Shown: positions 52,482-61,443, counted from the stretch's first letter. The stretch is 64,000 nucleotides of DNA from Methylophilus sp. Leaf416 (GCF_001424665.1 NZ_LMQS01000003.1:311691-375690), one strand, 5' to 3'. A program made the numbers and translations. Notes: generated from the letters alone by a model not told the origin.

Positions 52482-53396
52482 TCAGGAAAGCTCCACCTGG
52501 CTCAGCTGCTTAGCCAACTGCTTTAGATCAGCCAACGATGCCGATACCGGCTTGCCTGCGAAAAAAGCCTGCTGTATCTCCTGATAAAATGCCTGCAACT
52601 GGGGTTGATAAACCGTGAGCACAGTATGCGTAGAAGTCACCCGGGTTAAATTTTCAGCGGTCACCGCGACGCCGGCAAACTGGTCCATGGCGCGGCTGAT
52701 CAGGCGCATGGCTTGTTTTGCGGCTTCCTGTGGATTGCCTTTTAATTTGCGAATCTCGCGCCATGCCTGTCGGAAAGGCATGTTTTTTTCTTGTGGCAAC
52801 TGGATCCAGCCCATGACCCAGGCAATGTAGGCCAGACTGAGCACTGCCAGGCTTAACCAGCCAGCCAGTATCCATAATTGTTTGGCTAGTGCCCATTCAG
52901 GTAATGACGAATCCGGATAAAGCTGGACGTGCGCCTGATCAATACGCGCGGGCAAAAGACTGGAAACAATGACTTTATCTGCCGGCACATCAATGGTCAG
53001 GCGTTGCTGTTCTTTCTTGAATTCAAGATGCAATTTTTTTAAAGGCATGATCCTGACTGAATCACCAGCCACGAATATCTGCCAGTCTATGTCCAGATGT
53101 ATCACACGCTCGGTTTTTGAGTCAGTGGTCGTCCAGTGTGCGCTCCTTAACTCAATAGCCTCGTTCTGGGCGGGCGCTGGCAAACTGGCGGGGTCGAGTT
53201 CAAATCCTGGCGGCACATGCAGCGTGATATGTTGCCTGGCGATGCTGCCCAGGGTGTAATCTGCTTCACGCGTGCTGCTTTCGGCCTTTAACTGGAAACT
53301 ACTTTCCACAGCATGTGCATTGCTGAATAAACACAGGCATAACAACAGACCGCCAATCAATGGCTGCATGGTTTTGCAATCAATCCACACCCTCAT
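52482..53396 (-). CDS. mxaA: MxaA, methanol dehydrogenase maturation protein
   Basis: The protein of about 304 aa has a signal peptide (MQPLIGGLLLCLCLFSNAHA), a periplasmic beta-rich domain, and one helix (LWILAGWLSLAVLSLAYIAWVMGW, about residues 180-205) leading into a cytoplasmic tail. Its place in the order S-A-C identifies it; sequence motifs alone are weak. In Methylobacterium it is required for calcium insertion into MDH. ATG 53396 overlaps the mxaS stop (ATGA), which is preferred to the longer frame from 53456. Confidence 0.85.
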   Translation of the reverse strand: MRVWIDCKTMQPLIGGLLLCLCLFSNAHAVESSFQLKAESSTREADYTLGSIARQHITLHVPPGFELDPASLPAPAQNEAIELRSAHWTTTDSKTERVIHLDIDWQIFVAGDSVRIMPLKKLHLEFKKEQQRLTIDVPADKVIVSSLLPARIDQAHVQLYPDSSLPEWALAKQLWILAGWLSLAVLSLAYIAWVMGWIQLPQEKNMPFRQAWREIRKLKGNPQEAAKQAMRLISRAMDQFAGVAVTAENLTRVTSTHTVLTVYQPQLQAFYQEIQQAFFAGKPVSASLADLKQLAKQLSQVELS

Positions 53397-54334
53397 GCCA
53401 TGGTCTCCATCAGGTGGCGGCTGATCTCTTCGGCCTGCCACTGTGGCGCGAGCCATAACGGCGAGCGCGTGCCAGCTTTCATGAATTGTGAATTGAGCAT
53501 ATGTTTCTGTTGTACTAGGTGAGCACCGATTTGCTGATGCAAATGCTTACGCAACATCCAGCTACGCTCTTCGCCGCTTTCCATATCCCGTAACCTCGCC
53601 CAGCCAAAAGCCGGCATTCCTTCCGTCGCAGACTGGTCACGTAGCACCACAGGAATCACATCGTGTGCTTGCGCGGCTTTAAGTGTTTGCTGTAATAGCG
53701 CCGTATCCCAATAAAAATCAGAGATTAAAAACACCAGCGCCCGTTGCGCGCCTATCTCCTCAATTGCCGCAGGGATTGCTGAGGCATTGCGCCCGGACAC
53801 GGCATGATTGCTTTGCCAGTATCGCGTGATTTTTTCTGCCACGACTTGTGCGGTGCCGGTTTGAAAAGTAGGCAGGATTTGCCACGACGACTGCACATCA
53901 TCATTGGCGGCAGCCATGCCAAAAACATCCCCTTGCCGATTGGCTGACCAAGCCAGTGCAGTCACGAATTCGGTGACCTGCTGACGCATATTGGCCTCCC
54001 CCTGAAACAACATCGAGCTGGACACATCGACAATGGCAAATACGCGAACGGCAGCGCGTTCCAGGTAAGTCCTGACCAGCCATTGCTGGGGCACAGTGCG
54101 TACACTGGCGCGAATATCAATCCGCTTCGGGTCAGGACAGGCCAGCAGATTAGCGAAACCTGCAAAGTCACTGCCATTGCCGTGATGGGAAGTCAGGTTG
54201 GCACCCGCGTGATAAGTACGTGAGCGCCAGTGAATATTGTAGAAAAACTGGCGTGGCTCAAACGCAGCATGTACGCGAGCAGGTTGGCTTTGCATCGCTG
54301 AAAAATCTGCCGTGGAATGTGTGGAAATAGCCAT
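53393..54334 (-). CDS. mxaS: MxaS, DUF58/vWA-type protein
   Basis: The protein of about 313 aa has the DUF58 opening HWRSRTYHAGANLTSHHGNGSDFAGFANLLACPDPKRIDIRASVRT, followed by a vWA-like core with RVFAIVDVSSSMLFQGE. No signal peptide or membrane helix is present, so it acts in the cytoplasm with the MxaR ATPase. Such MoxR-DUF58-vWA sets form chaperone-like complexes. ATG 54334 is preferred over 54355. It is 32 bp after mxaR. Confidence 0.88.
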   Translation of the reverse strand: MAISTHSTADFSAMQSQPARVHAAFEPRQFFYNIHWRSRTYHAGANLTSHHGNGSDFAGFANLLACPDPKRIDIRASVRTVPQQWLVRTYLERAAVRVFAIVDVSSSMLFQGEANMRQQVTEFVTALAWSANRQGDVFGMAAANDDVQSSWQILPTFQTGTAQVVAEKITRYWQSNHAVSGRNASAIPAAIEEIGAQRALVFLISDFYWDTALLQQTLKAAQAHDVIPVVLRDQSATEGMPAFGWARLRDMESGEERSWMLRKHLHQQIGAHLVQQKHMLNSQFMKAGTRSPLWLAPQWQAEEISRHLMETMA

Positions 54335-54366
54335 AGGGAAACTGCCAGTAAACAAGCCAGAGCCGA

Positions 54367-55386
54367 TTAAGGCGCAGAGACTTTATCCAGCACCGCTTGC
54401 AGCAGCAGTGGCGCAAGTCGCTCGTGTTGCAAAGCATAAGCGCCATTGAAAAACACACGGTGCTTGACCACTACAGTCCATACCGCGCGAATATCATCCG
54501 GAGTGAGGTAATCGCGGCCTTCCAGCCAGGCACGTGTGCGTGCGCTACGCATCAGCATCGCCATACCGCGGGGGCTGGCACCACCAGCTAGTAATCGCGA
54601 CATATCGACATCGGGCAATTGGATACCTGCTGCCATAGGGTCTTTCAGTACACGCCATAATTCAACTACATAGTTTTGCAATGGTATTTCTGCCCGTACC
54701 GACGCCTGCACAGCTTCAGCGACGATGTTCAACTGGTCATAAGGCGTTAATCCTGAAGGTGACCGACTGATGAGCGCATCGACATCGTAATAGCGGGTAT
54801 CAAACATTAATGCTCGCTGCAGTTCCGGCTCATCCGGTGCTTGCACCGAAATCTCCATCAGGAAACGGTCACGCGCCGCTGCTGGTATTTCAAACGTTTC
54901 TTCACGCTCCAGCCGGTTACGGTCAGCAAACACAGTCAGGTGCGGGAAATGATACTCACGGTTAAATGCATTGACTGACCGCTCAGCCATTAACCGTAAA
55001 AACAAGGCATGCGCCTGTGGCCGGGCACGATTGATCTCGTTAAAGAAAAACACCGCCAGTGCCTCTTCATGCTGCAGTAACGGGCCAGGCTTAACCGCGG
55101 CCTGCCCCTGCTCATTGATGAACGCGTTGTAGAGAAAGTCGCTGGGCATCAGATCGATGGCCCCTTCGATACGCTGATAGCCACCTCCCAGCAGATGCGC
55201 AGCCGCCCGCAATAAAGTGGTTTTGCCTACGCCGACATCGCCTTCCAGCAACACATGTCCACGCGAGAAAATGGCAATTGTCAGTGCACGGATTTGTGCC
55301 GGCATCCCGACAACCACTGCATTCAACGCCTGCTCAAAAGCCAACGCGCGCTCACGCCAGGCTGGTAATTCAATTTTATTTTGCAT
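54367..55386 (-). CDS. mxaR: MxaR, MoxR-family AAA ATPase
   Basis: The 339-aa protein is a AAA+ ATPase with Walker A GDVGVGKTT (residues 49-57) and Walker B AVFFFNEINRARP near residue 115. Sensor and arginine-finger blocks (ERSVNAFNREYHFP, PAAARDRFLMEI, GASPRGMAMLMRSARTRAWLEGRDYLTPDDI) follow. It powers the MxaSACKL assembly steps. ATG 55386 is preferred over the frame open to 55485. The 284-bp gap to mxaI contains a hairpin, suggesting that the upstream high-level genes and this assembly block are expressed at different levels. Confidence 0.93.
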   Translation of the reverse strand: MQNKIELPAWRERALAFEQALNAVVVGMPAQIRALTIAIFSRGHVLLEGDVGVGKTTLLRAAAHLLGGGYQRIEGAIDLMPSDFLYNAFINEQGQAAVKPGPLLQHEEALAVFFFNEINRARPQAHALFLRLMAERSVNAFNREYHFPHLTVFADRNRLEREETFEIPAAARDRFLMEISVQAPDEPELQRALMFDTRYYDVDALISRSPSGLTPYDQLNIVAEAVQASVRAEIPLQNYVVELWRVLKDPMAAGIQLPDVDMSRLLAGGASPRGMAMLMRSARTRAWLEGRDYLTPDDIRAVWTVVVKHRVFFNGAYALQHERLAPLLLQAVLDKVSAP

Positions 55387-55558
55387 ACACACCAACTCTA
55401 ATGAAACAGGCCACTGCCGACTGCATACAATCGACACCGGTTTGCCACATACCAAGGAATGAAACTGGCAACAGACATAACGCAAGTTGTCTGGGGAAAC
55501 ACTGAATAATTGGCTACAGATGCAAATTGCAGCGTTGCGCGGTACTCAAAACCCTCAT

Positions 55559-55586
55559 GTACTTATATCTAAACTGCGATAAGTAC
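55559..55586. repeat. Hairpin in the mxaI-mxaR gap
   Basis: GTACTTAT (55559-55566) and ATAAGTAC (55579-55586) form a perfect 8-bp stem with a 12-base loop, between mxaI and mxaR. No U-run follows on the minus strand. It may protect the 3' end of a processed mxaFJGI message or slow polymerase before the assembly genes. Confidence 0.5.
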
Positions 55587-55669
55587 ACTTCGGTTTCTGC
55601 GTGCTGCGTTTTGCCCTTTACACGTTCGCTCAACTATCCAGTACTTCCTTTTTGGGGGGAGACTTCAGA

Positions 55670-55945
55670 TTACTTCACGTCAAACACGAAATTACCGCTG
55701 GATTTTGCATTTGCAAGTCGTTTTGCGTTACGTTCATCCATCGCTTTAATCGACTGCTCTTGCTTGTTGAGTTCAACCGGATCATGTTTCGGGTCATATT
55801 TCGAACCCGCAATTTTTTCCGGATAGCCAGGTTTGGCTTCCCAGCAGTTTCCTGGCTCTTTACAGTTTTGACCGTCATAAGCCAGAGCCTGATTGGACAC
55901 TGAAAACACACTGGCAACTGCCAGTAATGCTAATACGTGTTTCAT
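55670..55945 (-). CDS. mxaI: MxaI, methanol dehydrogenase small subunit
   Basis: The 91-aa precursor has a signal peptide (ending NQALA). The mature small subunit begins YDGQNCKEPGNCWEAKPGYP, with the conserved intramolecular disulfide pair (NCKEPGNC). A lysine-rich helix follows (DPVELNKQEQSIKAMDERNAKRLANAKSS). This basic helix wraps the MxaF subunit in the a2b2 enzyme. ATG 55945 is chosen: AAGGAG lies six bases upstream, whereas the longer frame to 55963 begins with GTG inside the ribosome site. Confidence 0.96.
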   Translation of the reverse strand: MKHVLALLAVASVFSVSNQALAYDGQNCKEPGNCWEAKPGYPEKIAGSKYDPKHDPVELNKQEQSIKAMDERNAKRLANAKSSGNFVFDVK

Positions 55946-55992
55946 CACTTTCTCCTTCATCACAAATTAGCTGGTGTATTGTTTTCTATTAA

Positions 55993-56019
55993 CGGATTGC
56001 CCACCAGCCTAACAATCCG
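55993..56019. repeat. Overlapping hairpins in the mxaG-mxaI gap
   Basis: CGGATTG (55993-55999) pairs with CAATCCG (56013-56019). The same right arm can instead pair in the adjacent CCGAT-A-ATCGG palindrome (56017-56027). The two structures exclude each other, an arrangement that could act as an attenuator or a stabiliser for the abundant mxaI message. Confidence 0.45.
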
Positions 56020-56028
56020 ATAATCGGA

Positions 56029-56637
56029 TCAACCGTGTGGCGCTGCGCCACCGTTTTTGACGTTTTCTTCGGCCTGGTGGCGGATCCAGGCAATCACCAG
56101 CAGAATTTCATCTACCGTCATCCGGCCTTGCTGCGGGCCCATCATGCCGGCAGCGCCACCATAAATAGTTTCAAAAATGCCCTTATCGGTTTCGTTTTTA
56201 GGATAAGTCCAGTAATCATCCGCCAGCGCCGGGCCCAGCTTGCCTTCGGCCAGATGACCATGGCAGCCGGAACAGGCGGTGGAGAAAATCGTATAGCCTT
56301 TTTTCACTGCTTCCGCATCGCCGCGGTAGGGGTTATCGCCGGTGGCCATAAAGTGTTTCGCTTCAGGCGTAAAGGTTTCCCCCTCCATTGGCGAAAGATC
56401 CAGCACATCGCCAGAAAGCGTGCCGCGAAACTCCTGTGCCGGGCCATCTTTCAACACCACTTTGGCAGCAGGTTTACTGGCAGCACTGTCCGCCTTGGCA
56501 GGTGATTCATCTTTGGCGCAAGCAACGGTAAGGAAAGCCGCCATCACCAGTCCCGATACACCAAACGTCATCGCCAGTTGTTGCTTCACGCGCCATGATT
56601 GAGAACTTTGCGACGGGGATTGTTGAGATTCTTTCAA
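56029..56637 (-). CDS. mxaG: MxaG, cytochrome cL
   Basis: The 202-aa protein carries one heme c site, ACSGCH (Cys122, Cys125, His126 from the chosen start), with a distal Met region MMGPQQGRM. It accepts electrons from MxaF. The N-terminus is unusual: about 30 residues (KESQQSPSQSSQSWRVKQQLA) precede the hydrophobic signal stretch (MTFGVSGLVMAAFLTVAC), which ends in a Cys that could be a lipoprotein site. TTG 56637 is chosen because GGAG sits six bases before it; TTG 56649 is the longer alternative, and an internal ATG before the signal stretch is also possible. Confidence 0.92.
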   Translation of the reverse strand: MKESQQSPSQSSQSWRVKQQLAMTFGVSGLVMAAFLTVACAKDESPAKADSAASKPAAKVVLKDGPAQEFRGTLSGDVLDLSPMEGETFTPEAKHFMATGDNPYRGDAEAVKKGYTIFSTACSGCHGHLAEGKLGPALADDYWTYPKNETDKGIFETIYGGAAGMMGPQQGRMTVDEILLVIAWIRHQAEENVKNGGAAPHG

Positions 56638-56657
56638 TTCAAACTCCAAAAACGTGA

Positions 56658-57500
56658 TTAATTAATATTGAGTAACGGAATACCTTCATCCTTGAGGATG
56701 GCGGTAATTTCAGCGCCCTGGGTGTCAATGACACGGTTGAGGGTTTCTACCAGTTCAGGATGCTGTTTGCTGACGCCCATGGCGACGTTGTAATGCATGG
56801 GAATTTTTTCGCCATTGGTCTTTTTGGCAGTGTCTTCCACCATCACCATATTCAATGGCACTTCAGAGGCGCGCACGTAGCGTGCGGCTTCAGGCGCCCA
56901 CAACATCGCCATATGCAGGTGCATATTTGAAACATCATTCACCAGCCGCGATGGCTCGACGTGCACGTAACGGTTACGCGTGGACTGGAAATTCTGGATT
57001 TCGGTGAAGTAATCAAACATATCGTCAAAACGGTTGATTTGCAGCAACATGTTTTTGCCAGGGCTATCCGGCATGACACCGATACGGAAATTCTTTTCCT
57101 TTAAATAGGGGTGGTCCCAGGAAGTGATATCGATCTCACGGTCTTTGCGGGTGATAAACACATACCCGGAGCTGTAATAAGGTTTAGTGGTCAATACACG
57201 TGGGTCACTCGGGTCGGTACCAATCAATACATCGCATTTGCCCTCCTCCATGTCTTTCTGCAGCGTCAGCGGATTGGTCCACCAGAAATAATTAACCGGG
57301 ACATTCAATGATTTGCCAATCACCGCCGCAATCTTGTTTTCAAAGCCTTGCTTCTGGTCATTGGAAAAAGGTAATTCGGATTTGCCGGCACAGATATTCA
57401 GTGCGCTGGCAGCATGTGCTGGGAATGCAAACACGCTTAGTGTGACTGATAGGCAAATGCTCAACCAGGTACGACGATTTTTTTCAACTTCAGGAAACAT
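56658..57500 (-). CDS. mxaJ: MxaJ, periplasmic binding protein-like MDH assembly factor
   Basis: The 280-aa protein has a signal peptide (SICLSVTLSVFAFPAHA) and a family 3 solute-binding fold (LNICAGKSELPFSNDQKQGFENKIAAVIGKSL...YFWWTNPLTLQKDMEEGKCDVLIGTDPSD). MxaJ is found only with mxaF-type dehydrogenases and is thought to chaperone its maturation. It follows mxaF by 94 bp containing repeated hairpin arms, and precedes mxaG by 20 bp. Confidence 0.93.
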   Translation of the reverse strand: MFPEVEKNRRTWLSICLSVTLSVFAFPAHAASALNICAGKSELPFSNDQKQGFENKIAAVIGKSLNVPVNYFWWTNPLTLQKDMEEGKCDVLIGTDPSDPRVLTTKPYYSSGYVFITRKDREIDITSWDHPYLKEKNFRIGVMPDSPGKNMLLQINRFDDMFDYFTEIQNFQSTRNRYVHVEPSRLVNDVSNMHLHMAMLWAPEAARYVRASEVPLNMVMVEDTAKKTNGEKIPMHYNVAMGVSKQHPELVETLNRVIDTQGAEITAILKDEGIPLLNIN

Positions 57501-57526
57501 TTGCTCTCTTCTCCGTACTTAGAGAA

Positions 57527-57565
57527 CAGGATGACCGGCCATCCTTGCGTCTGACGGCCATCCTG
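57527..57565. repeat. Repeated hairpin arms between mxaF and mxaJ
   Basis: CGGCCATCCT occurs twice (57536-57545 and 57555-57564). CAGGATG (57527-57533) can pair with the CATCCT(G) of either copy. In mRNA this gives two alternative stems directly after the mxaF stop, a likely 3'-end stabiliser that lets mxaF and mxaJ be made at different levels. Confidence 0.55.
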
Positions 57566-57594
57566 TACACTACATCAACAGGTTCACTGTCTGA

Positions 57595-59391
57595 TTACAG
57601 ACTGAACACCATCAGGCCACCGCCCATTTGTGTGTGGTTTTGCAGTTCTTTGAACGCACCAACCGCACCCAAACCGGCACTAGGGTCAGTCAGGTCAAAT
57701 ACCAGACCAACACCTGGCCAGCCGCCAACACCATACATGCTGCCAACGTACTGTTTGCCTTTGTAGGAGTAAGTCATAGGAGAACCGATACCACCGGATG
57801 GCATCTTGAAGTTCCACAGTTCTTTACCGTCTTTGTTATCCAAAGCCTTCAGGTAACCGTCCAGTGTTGCGTACCAGACCAAGCCGCCTTTGGTGTACAA
57901 AGTACCGCCCCAGGCCGCGAATTTCTCCCACTTGGTCCATTTAGCTTTACCAGTCGTCAGGTCAAATGCGCGGATCTGGCCCATTTCTTTCTTGGTCGGG
58001 CCGTTAGGTCCTGGGTACATCGCCAGGGTTGCGCCCACGAAGAACTGACCTGCACGGTATGGCAGCATGAACGGCTCCCAATCCATACAAATGTGGTTCA
58101 GGCCTGCGTACAAGGTACGGCTTTCAGGATCGTAAGAATCAACACCCTGGTTGTGGAAGCCCATCGCTGATGGACAAATATTGGTACCTTTATGGTCCAT
58201 ACGGGTGGCAAACTCAGGATCACGGACTGGTGTACCGGTTTTCAGGTCCACTTTCTTGAACACGTTCACGGCCGGATCCACTTTTTCAGCAACGATCAGG
58301 CTGCCGTTCTCGCGGTTCAATGTGTACAGAATACCGTTACGGTCGATGTGGCTCAGCAGCGGAGTCACTTTGCCGTTGACCGGCTGGTCAGTCAGCACCA
58401 TCTGGTTCACACCAGCAAAATCCCACTCGTCATGAGGTGTTTTCTGGTAGCCCCATTTAGCCATACCGGTGTCCAGGTCACGGCCCCAGATCGTCATGGT
58501 CCACTTGTTGTCGCCAGGACGCATGGTTTCGTTCCATGGTGCCGGGTTGCCTGAACCGTAGTAGAACAGGTTCAATTTAGGATCATAGGCATACCAGCCC
58601 CAGTTTGTACCGCCACCAATTTTCCAGGCATCGCCTTCCCAAGTTTTTGTACCCAGGCCGAATTGACCGTAGTGTGGATTGTCTTTGTTGAAGTCTTTTG
58701 CCAGACGCACAGAGTCATCAGAACCGGTCGCAAATGCACGCCATTTCAACTCACCTGTTTTCAGGTCAAAGGCATTCACAGCGCCACGTACACCCAGCTC
58801 AGCCCCTGAACAACCGATCAGTACCGTGTCTTTAGCGACGAATGGTGCCTGTGTCAGTGTGGAACCCACTTTTGGATCACATACTTCCACTTCCCAGTTG
58901 GTTTTACCGGTTTTAGCATCCAGCGCCAGCAAGCGGCCATTGGCCTGTTTCTTCACGATTTGACCAGCGCCATATGCCAGGCCGCGGTCAACCACGTCAC
59001 AGCACATCACTGCTTTGGTTGAAGCATCTTGCTTGGGTTTATGCTGCCAGACGATTTTGCCCGGGTCGCTTAAATTCAATGCGTATGTATTGTTAGGAAA
59101 CGCAGAGTGGATGTACATCATGTCACCAATGACCAATGGCGCACCTTCGTGACCATTCAGTACACCGGTGGAGAATGACCACGCCGCTTTTACGTTTTTA
59201 ACGTTGGATTTGTTGATTTGCGCGAGTGGGCTGTTGTGCTGGCTATAATAGCCACCCGTTGCAATCGGCCATGCACCCGGGGTATTCACCACCTTGTCCA
59301 GGTCTGCATCTGCCATGGCCAGGCCGGAAAAGCTGGCGAACAAGCCTCCGACCAAAGCACCAATAATGGCGCCAGATGATTTTACTTTCAT
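57595..59391 (-). CDS. mxaF: MxaF, methanol dehydrogenase large subunit (calcium type)
   Basis: This is a 598-aa PQQ quinoprotein with a 27-residue signal peptide (ending LAMA). The vicinal disulfide CC is at residues 130-131 (mature 103-104). The catalytic Asp is at 330 (mature 303) in PHDEWDFAG. The residue two positions on is Ala, as in calcium-dependent MxaF; lanthanide-dependent XoxF has Asp there. Glu (GCSGAELG) and Asn (GSGNPAPWN) supply the other metal ligands. It oxidises methanol to formaldehyde in the periplasm. A good AGGAG lies before ATG 59391. The regulatory dyad is 165 bp upstream. Confidence 0.98.
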   Translation of the reverse strand: MKVKSSGAIIGALVGGLFASFSGLAMADADLDKVVNTPGAWPIATGGYYSQHNSPLAQINKSNVKNVKAAWSFSTGVLNGHEGAPLVIGDMMYIHSAFPNNTYALNLSDPGKIVWQHKPKQDASTKAVMCCDVVDRGLAYGAGQIVKKQANGRLLALDAKTGKTNWEVEVCDPKVGSTLTQAPFVAKDTVLIGCSGAELGVRGAVNAFDLKTGELKWRAFATGSDDSVRLAKDFNKDNPHYGQFGLGTKTWEGDAWKIGGGTNWGWYAYDPKLNLFYYGSGNPAPWNETMRPGDNKWTMTIWGRDLDTGMAKWGYQKTPHDEWDFAGVNQMVLTDQPVNGKVTPLLSHIDRNGILYTLNRENGSLIVAEKVDPAVNVFKKVDLKTGTPVRDPEFATRMDHKGTNICPSAMGFHNQGVDSYDPESRTLYAGLNHICMDWEPFMLPYRAGQFFVGATLAMYPGPNGPTKKEMGQIRAFDLTTGKAKWTKWEKFAAWGGTLYTKGGLVWYATLDGYLKALDNKDGKELWNFKMPSGGIGSPMTYSYKGKQYVGSMYGVGGWPGVGLVFDLTDPSAGLGAVGAFKELQNHTQMGGGLMVFSL

Positions 59392-59520
59392 ACTTTCTCC
59401 TAATCTCTCAAGAATGCGTTTTACGTGGTGTCACGGGCATCCCCCCGAATGCCGCAGTTCACGACCGAAATTGTTAATAATTTGCAACAAAGGCAATAGA
59501 TGAAAGATTCCCTATGATGG

Positions 59521-59568
59521 CTTCAAGAATTCATTCGTGAAGACTGGCTATTAACGGGAATTTTTCAC
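59521..59568. promoter_or_regulatory. mxaF/kinase divergent control region with methanol-regulon dyad, copy 4
   Basis: GGGAATTTTTCAC (59556-59568) is the copy identical to that at 48324. A second dyad, CTTCA-N12-TGAAG, spans 59521-59542. Both lie in the 266-bp gap between mxaF (minus) and the kinase gene (plus), so either gene could be controlled. I cannot assign -35 and -10 elements with confidence. Confidence 0.6.
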
Positions 59569-59657
59569 GGGGTGCTGGCGATGGATGTGGTCTATAGTTG
59601 CGCAAGTCGGGAGCAAGATGCTCTCAGCGCAGTTTTTAAGTCTTTGGTCCTTTAGTT

Positions 59658-61097
59658 ATGCATTCTTATAACCGGTCTATCCCTGTGGTTGATGTCACTC
59701 ATAAATTCGGCAAACAAAAAATCGCCACACCAACATTGGGCAGGTTTACATTAGGCCGCCCAGGCCAGGACACGCTCATCGTGATCGCGGGCGTGATACT
59801 GACGTTCTTTCTCTCCTCACAGTTTGATTTGGCCGAGCGCATCAATGCGTGGTTACTTACCTATGAATACGCTCAACTGGATGAAATCCCGCTGACTTTA
59901 TTTGTATTTGTGCTGTTGAGTGTGTGGTTTGGTCAGCGGCGCATGCGCGAAATTAATGCAGAAATCCAGCGCCGCAAGCAAACCGAGTTGCAATTAAGTA
60001 ACAGCCAGTTGCTGTATAAAACATTATTCGACGGTGATTTAACCGGCAATGTCGTGCTGGATTTAAATGGCAATATCGGCATGCATAATCGCGCGTTTGA
60101 CCGTATCTGCCGTTTGCTCGACACAGACAGCAATGCCCGCCGCCTGTTTGCCTTTGACTGGGCAGAATTTGTCATCCAATTACAGCAGCATCAGGAAATC
60201 AATTTCAGCAAACTGCAGATCCAGCGTCCTGATGGCCTGCCCTGCTATGTCGGTGCGCGGTTTGTATATGTCCCGGCAGAGGGAAATACCAGCGAAAAAA
60301 ATAGTGCTGCAATCCACGGTTACCTGGTCGATATGACTGAGCAATGCCTGGTAGAACTGGATCTGGAACGCACCCTGAATGAAAACCGTATCCTGGCGCG
60401 CCATGCCATGCAGGTACAGGAACAGGAACGCAAATACATCGCCAGTGAAATCCATGATGAAACCGGCCAGTATCTGACTGCGATACGCATGGATGCGCTG
60501 GCTCTGCAAAAAAGTACCCCGGCGCAAGCCAATGTGATTGCCGTCAGGATCGCTTCGAATACCCAGCATGTGCAGCAATCCATTCGCGTGCTGATCAAGC
60601 ATCTGCGGCCACCGGCACTGGATTCACTTGGCTTGATCGGTGCAGTTGAGCGCCTGATTAATGACTGGAAAAAACTCAATACGCAGGTGGAATGCCATGT
60701 GCAACTGGACACCAGCGAGCATGTGTTGAGCGAAGATATTAATATTGTTGCCTTCCGTGTCGTGCAAGAGGCGTTGACCAATATCACGCGTCATGCACAT
60801 GCCAGCGAAATATGGATAGACATTCAGGTAATCAAGCGGCAAGAAGTGCCTATGCTGCAGATCGAAATTCGTGACAACGGCAAAGGCATGGATACCACGC
60901 AATCTACCGAAGGGGTCGGCCTGGTTGGTATGCGCGAACGCATTGAGTCACAGCAAGGCAGCTTCAAACTGATGAGCGGCCTGGATGCCGGCACGCTGAT
61001 CACCGGATTGATTCCGTTACAAGGGCAAAGACAGTCATCGTCCCGGCCCGCCACTTTACCGTCTGACTCAGGAGTAAATGAATATGCCACATCCTAA
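59658..61097 (+). CDS. PAS-type NarL-family sensor histidine kinase, divergent from mxaF
   Basis: The 479-aa protein has two hydrophobic helices (about residues 35-55 and 75-93). A PAS-like domain follows (LLYKTLFDGDLTGNVVLDLNGNIGMHNRAFDRICRL), then HisKA_3 with IASEIHDETGQYLTAIRMDALAL (His near 270), and a HATPase domain (VQEALTNITRHAHAS, IRDNGKGMD, GVGLVGMRERIES). It sits where mxaY is found in Paracoccus, head-to-head with mxaF, so control of methanol oxidation is likely. The sensed signal is unknown. Its stop overlaps the next gene's start. Confidence 0.9.
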   Translation: MHSYNRSIPVVDVTHKFGKQKIATPTLGRFTLGRPGQDTLIVIAGVILTFFLSSQFDLAERINAWLLTYEYAQLDEIPLTLFVFVLLSVWFGQRRMREINAEIQRRKQTELQLSNSQLLYKTLFDGDLTGNVVLDLNGNIGMHNRAFDRICRLLDTDSNARRLFAFDWAEFVIQLQQHQEINFSKLQIQRPDGLPCYVGARFVYVPAEGNTSEKNSAAIHGYLVDMTEQCLVELDLERTLNENRILARHAMQVQEQERKYIASEIHDETGQYLTAIRMDALALQKSTPAQANVIAVRIASNTQHVQQSIRVLIKHLRPPALDSLGLIGAVERLINDWKKLNTQVECHVQLDTSEHVLSEDINIVAFRVVQEALTNITRHAHASEIWIDIQVIKRQEVPMLQIEIRDNGKGMDTTQSTEGVGLVGMRERIESQQGSFKLMSGLDAGTLITGLIPLQGQRQSSSRPATLPSDSGVNEYATS

Positions 61098-61437
61098 ATG
61101 GTTAGCTTTGATTGCGCTGGCTTTGCCTTTGATGGTCTCTGCCAAAGAATTAAAAACCGAAGAGCGCCCTTTTCTTGATGCTTACAGTGGCAGGTCACGC
61201 CAGTATGTAGAAGAAAATTTGGGCAAACCGGTCAAAAAAGAAACAGCTATCAAGCCGCACAATGCAGACCAGATTTTGCAGGAAAAAGGCCAGGCGATTT
61301 CAGGCAATGGTGAAAATGTCGAAATGTGGTATTACCGCGGCAAAATCCAGTACGCACCCAATAAGTACTTCAATACCGCCGAACTGACATTCGCCAATGA
61401 CAAGTGCGTCAACATTACCTTTGCCAACAAGAAATAA
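61084..61437 (+). CDS. Small exported protein between kinase and regulator
   Basis: I do not recognise this protein of about 117 aa. A signal peptide (MPHPKWLALIALALPLMVSA) is followed by a short soluble domain with GRSRQYVEENLGKPVKKETAIKP, VEMWYYRGKIQY and AELTFANDKCVNITFANKK. The pattern helix-G-x-P then short strands recalls BamE/SmpA-like lipoprotein folds. Insertion between a kinase and its regulator suggests a periplasmic accessory to sensing. Start could also be ATG 61078, with GGAG just before it; the frame overlaps the kinase stop. Confidence 0.7.
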   Translation: MPHPKWLALIALALPLMVSAKELKTEERPFLDAYSGRSRQYVEENLGKPVKKETAIKPHNADQILQEKGQAISGNGENVEMWYYRGKIQYAPNKYFNTAELTFANDKCVNITFANKK

Positions 61438-61443
61438 GCGCGT

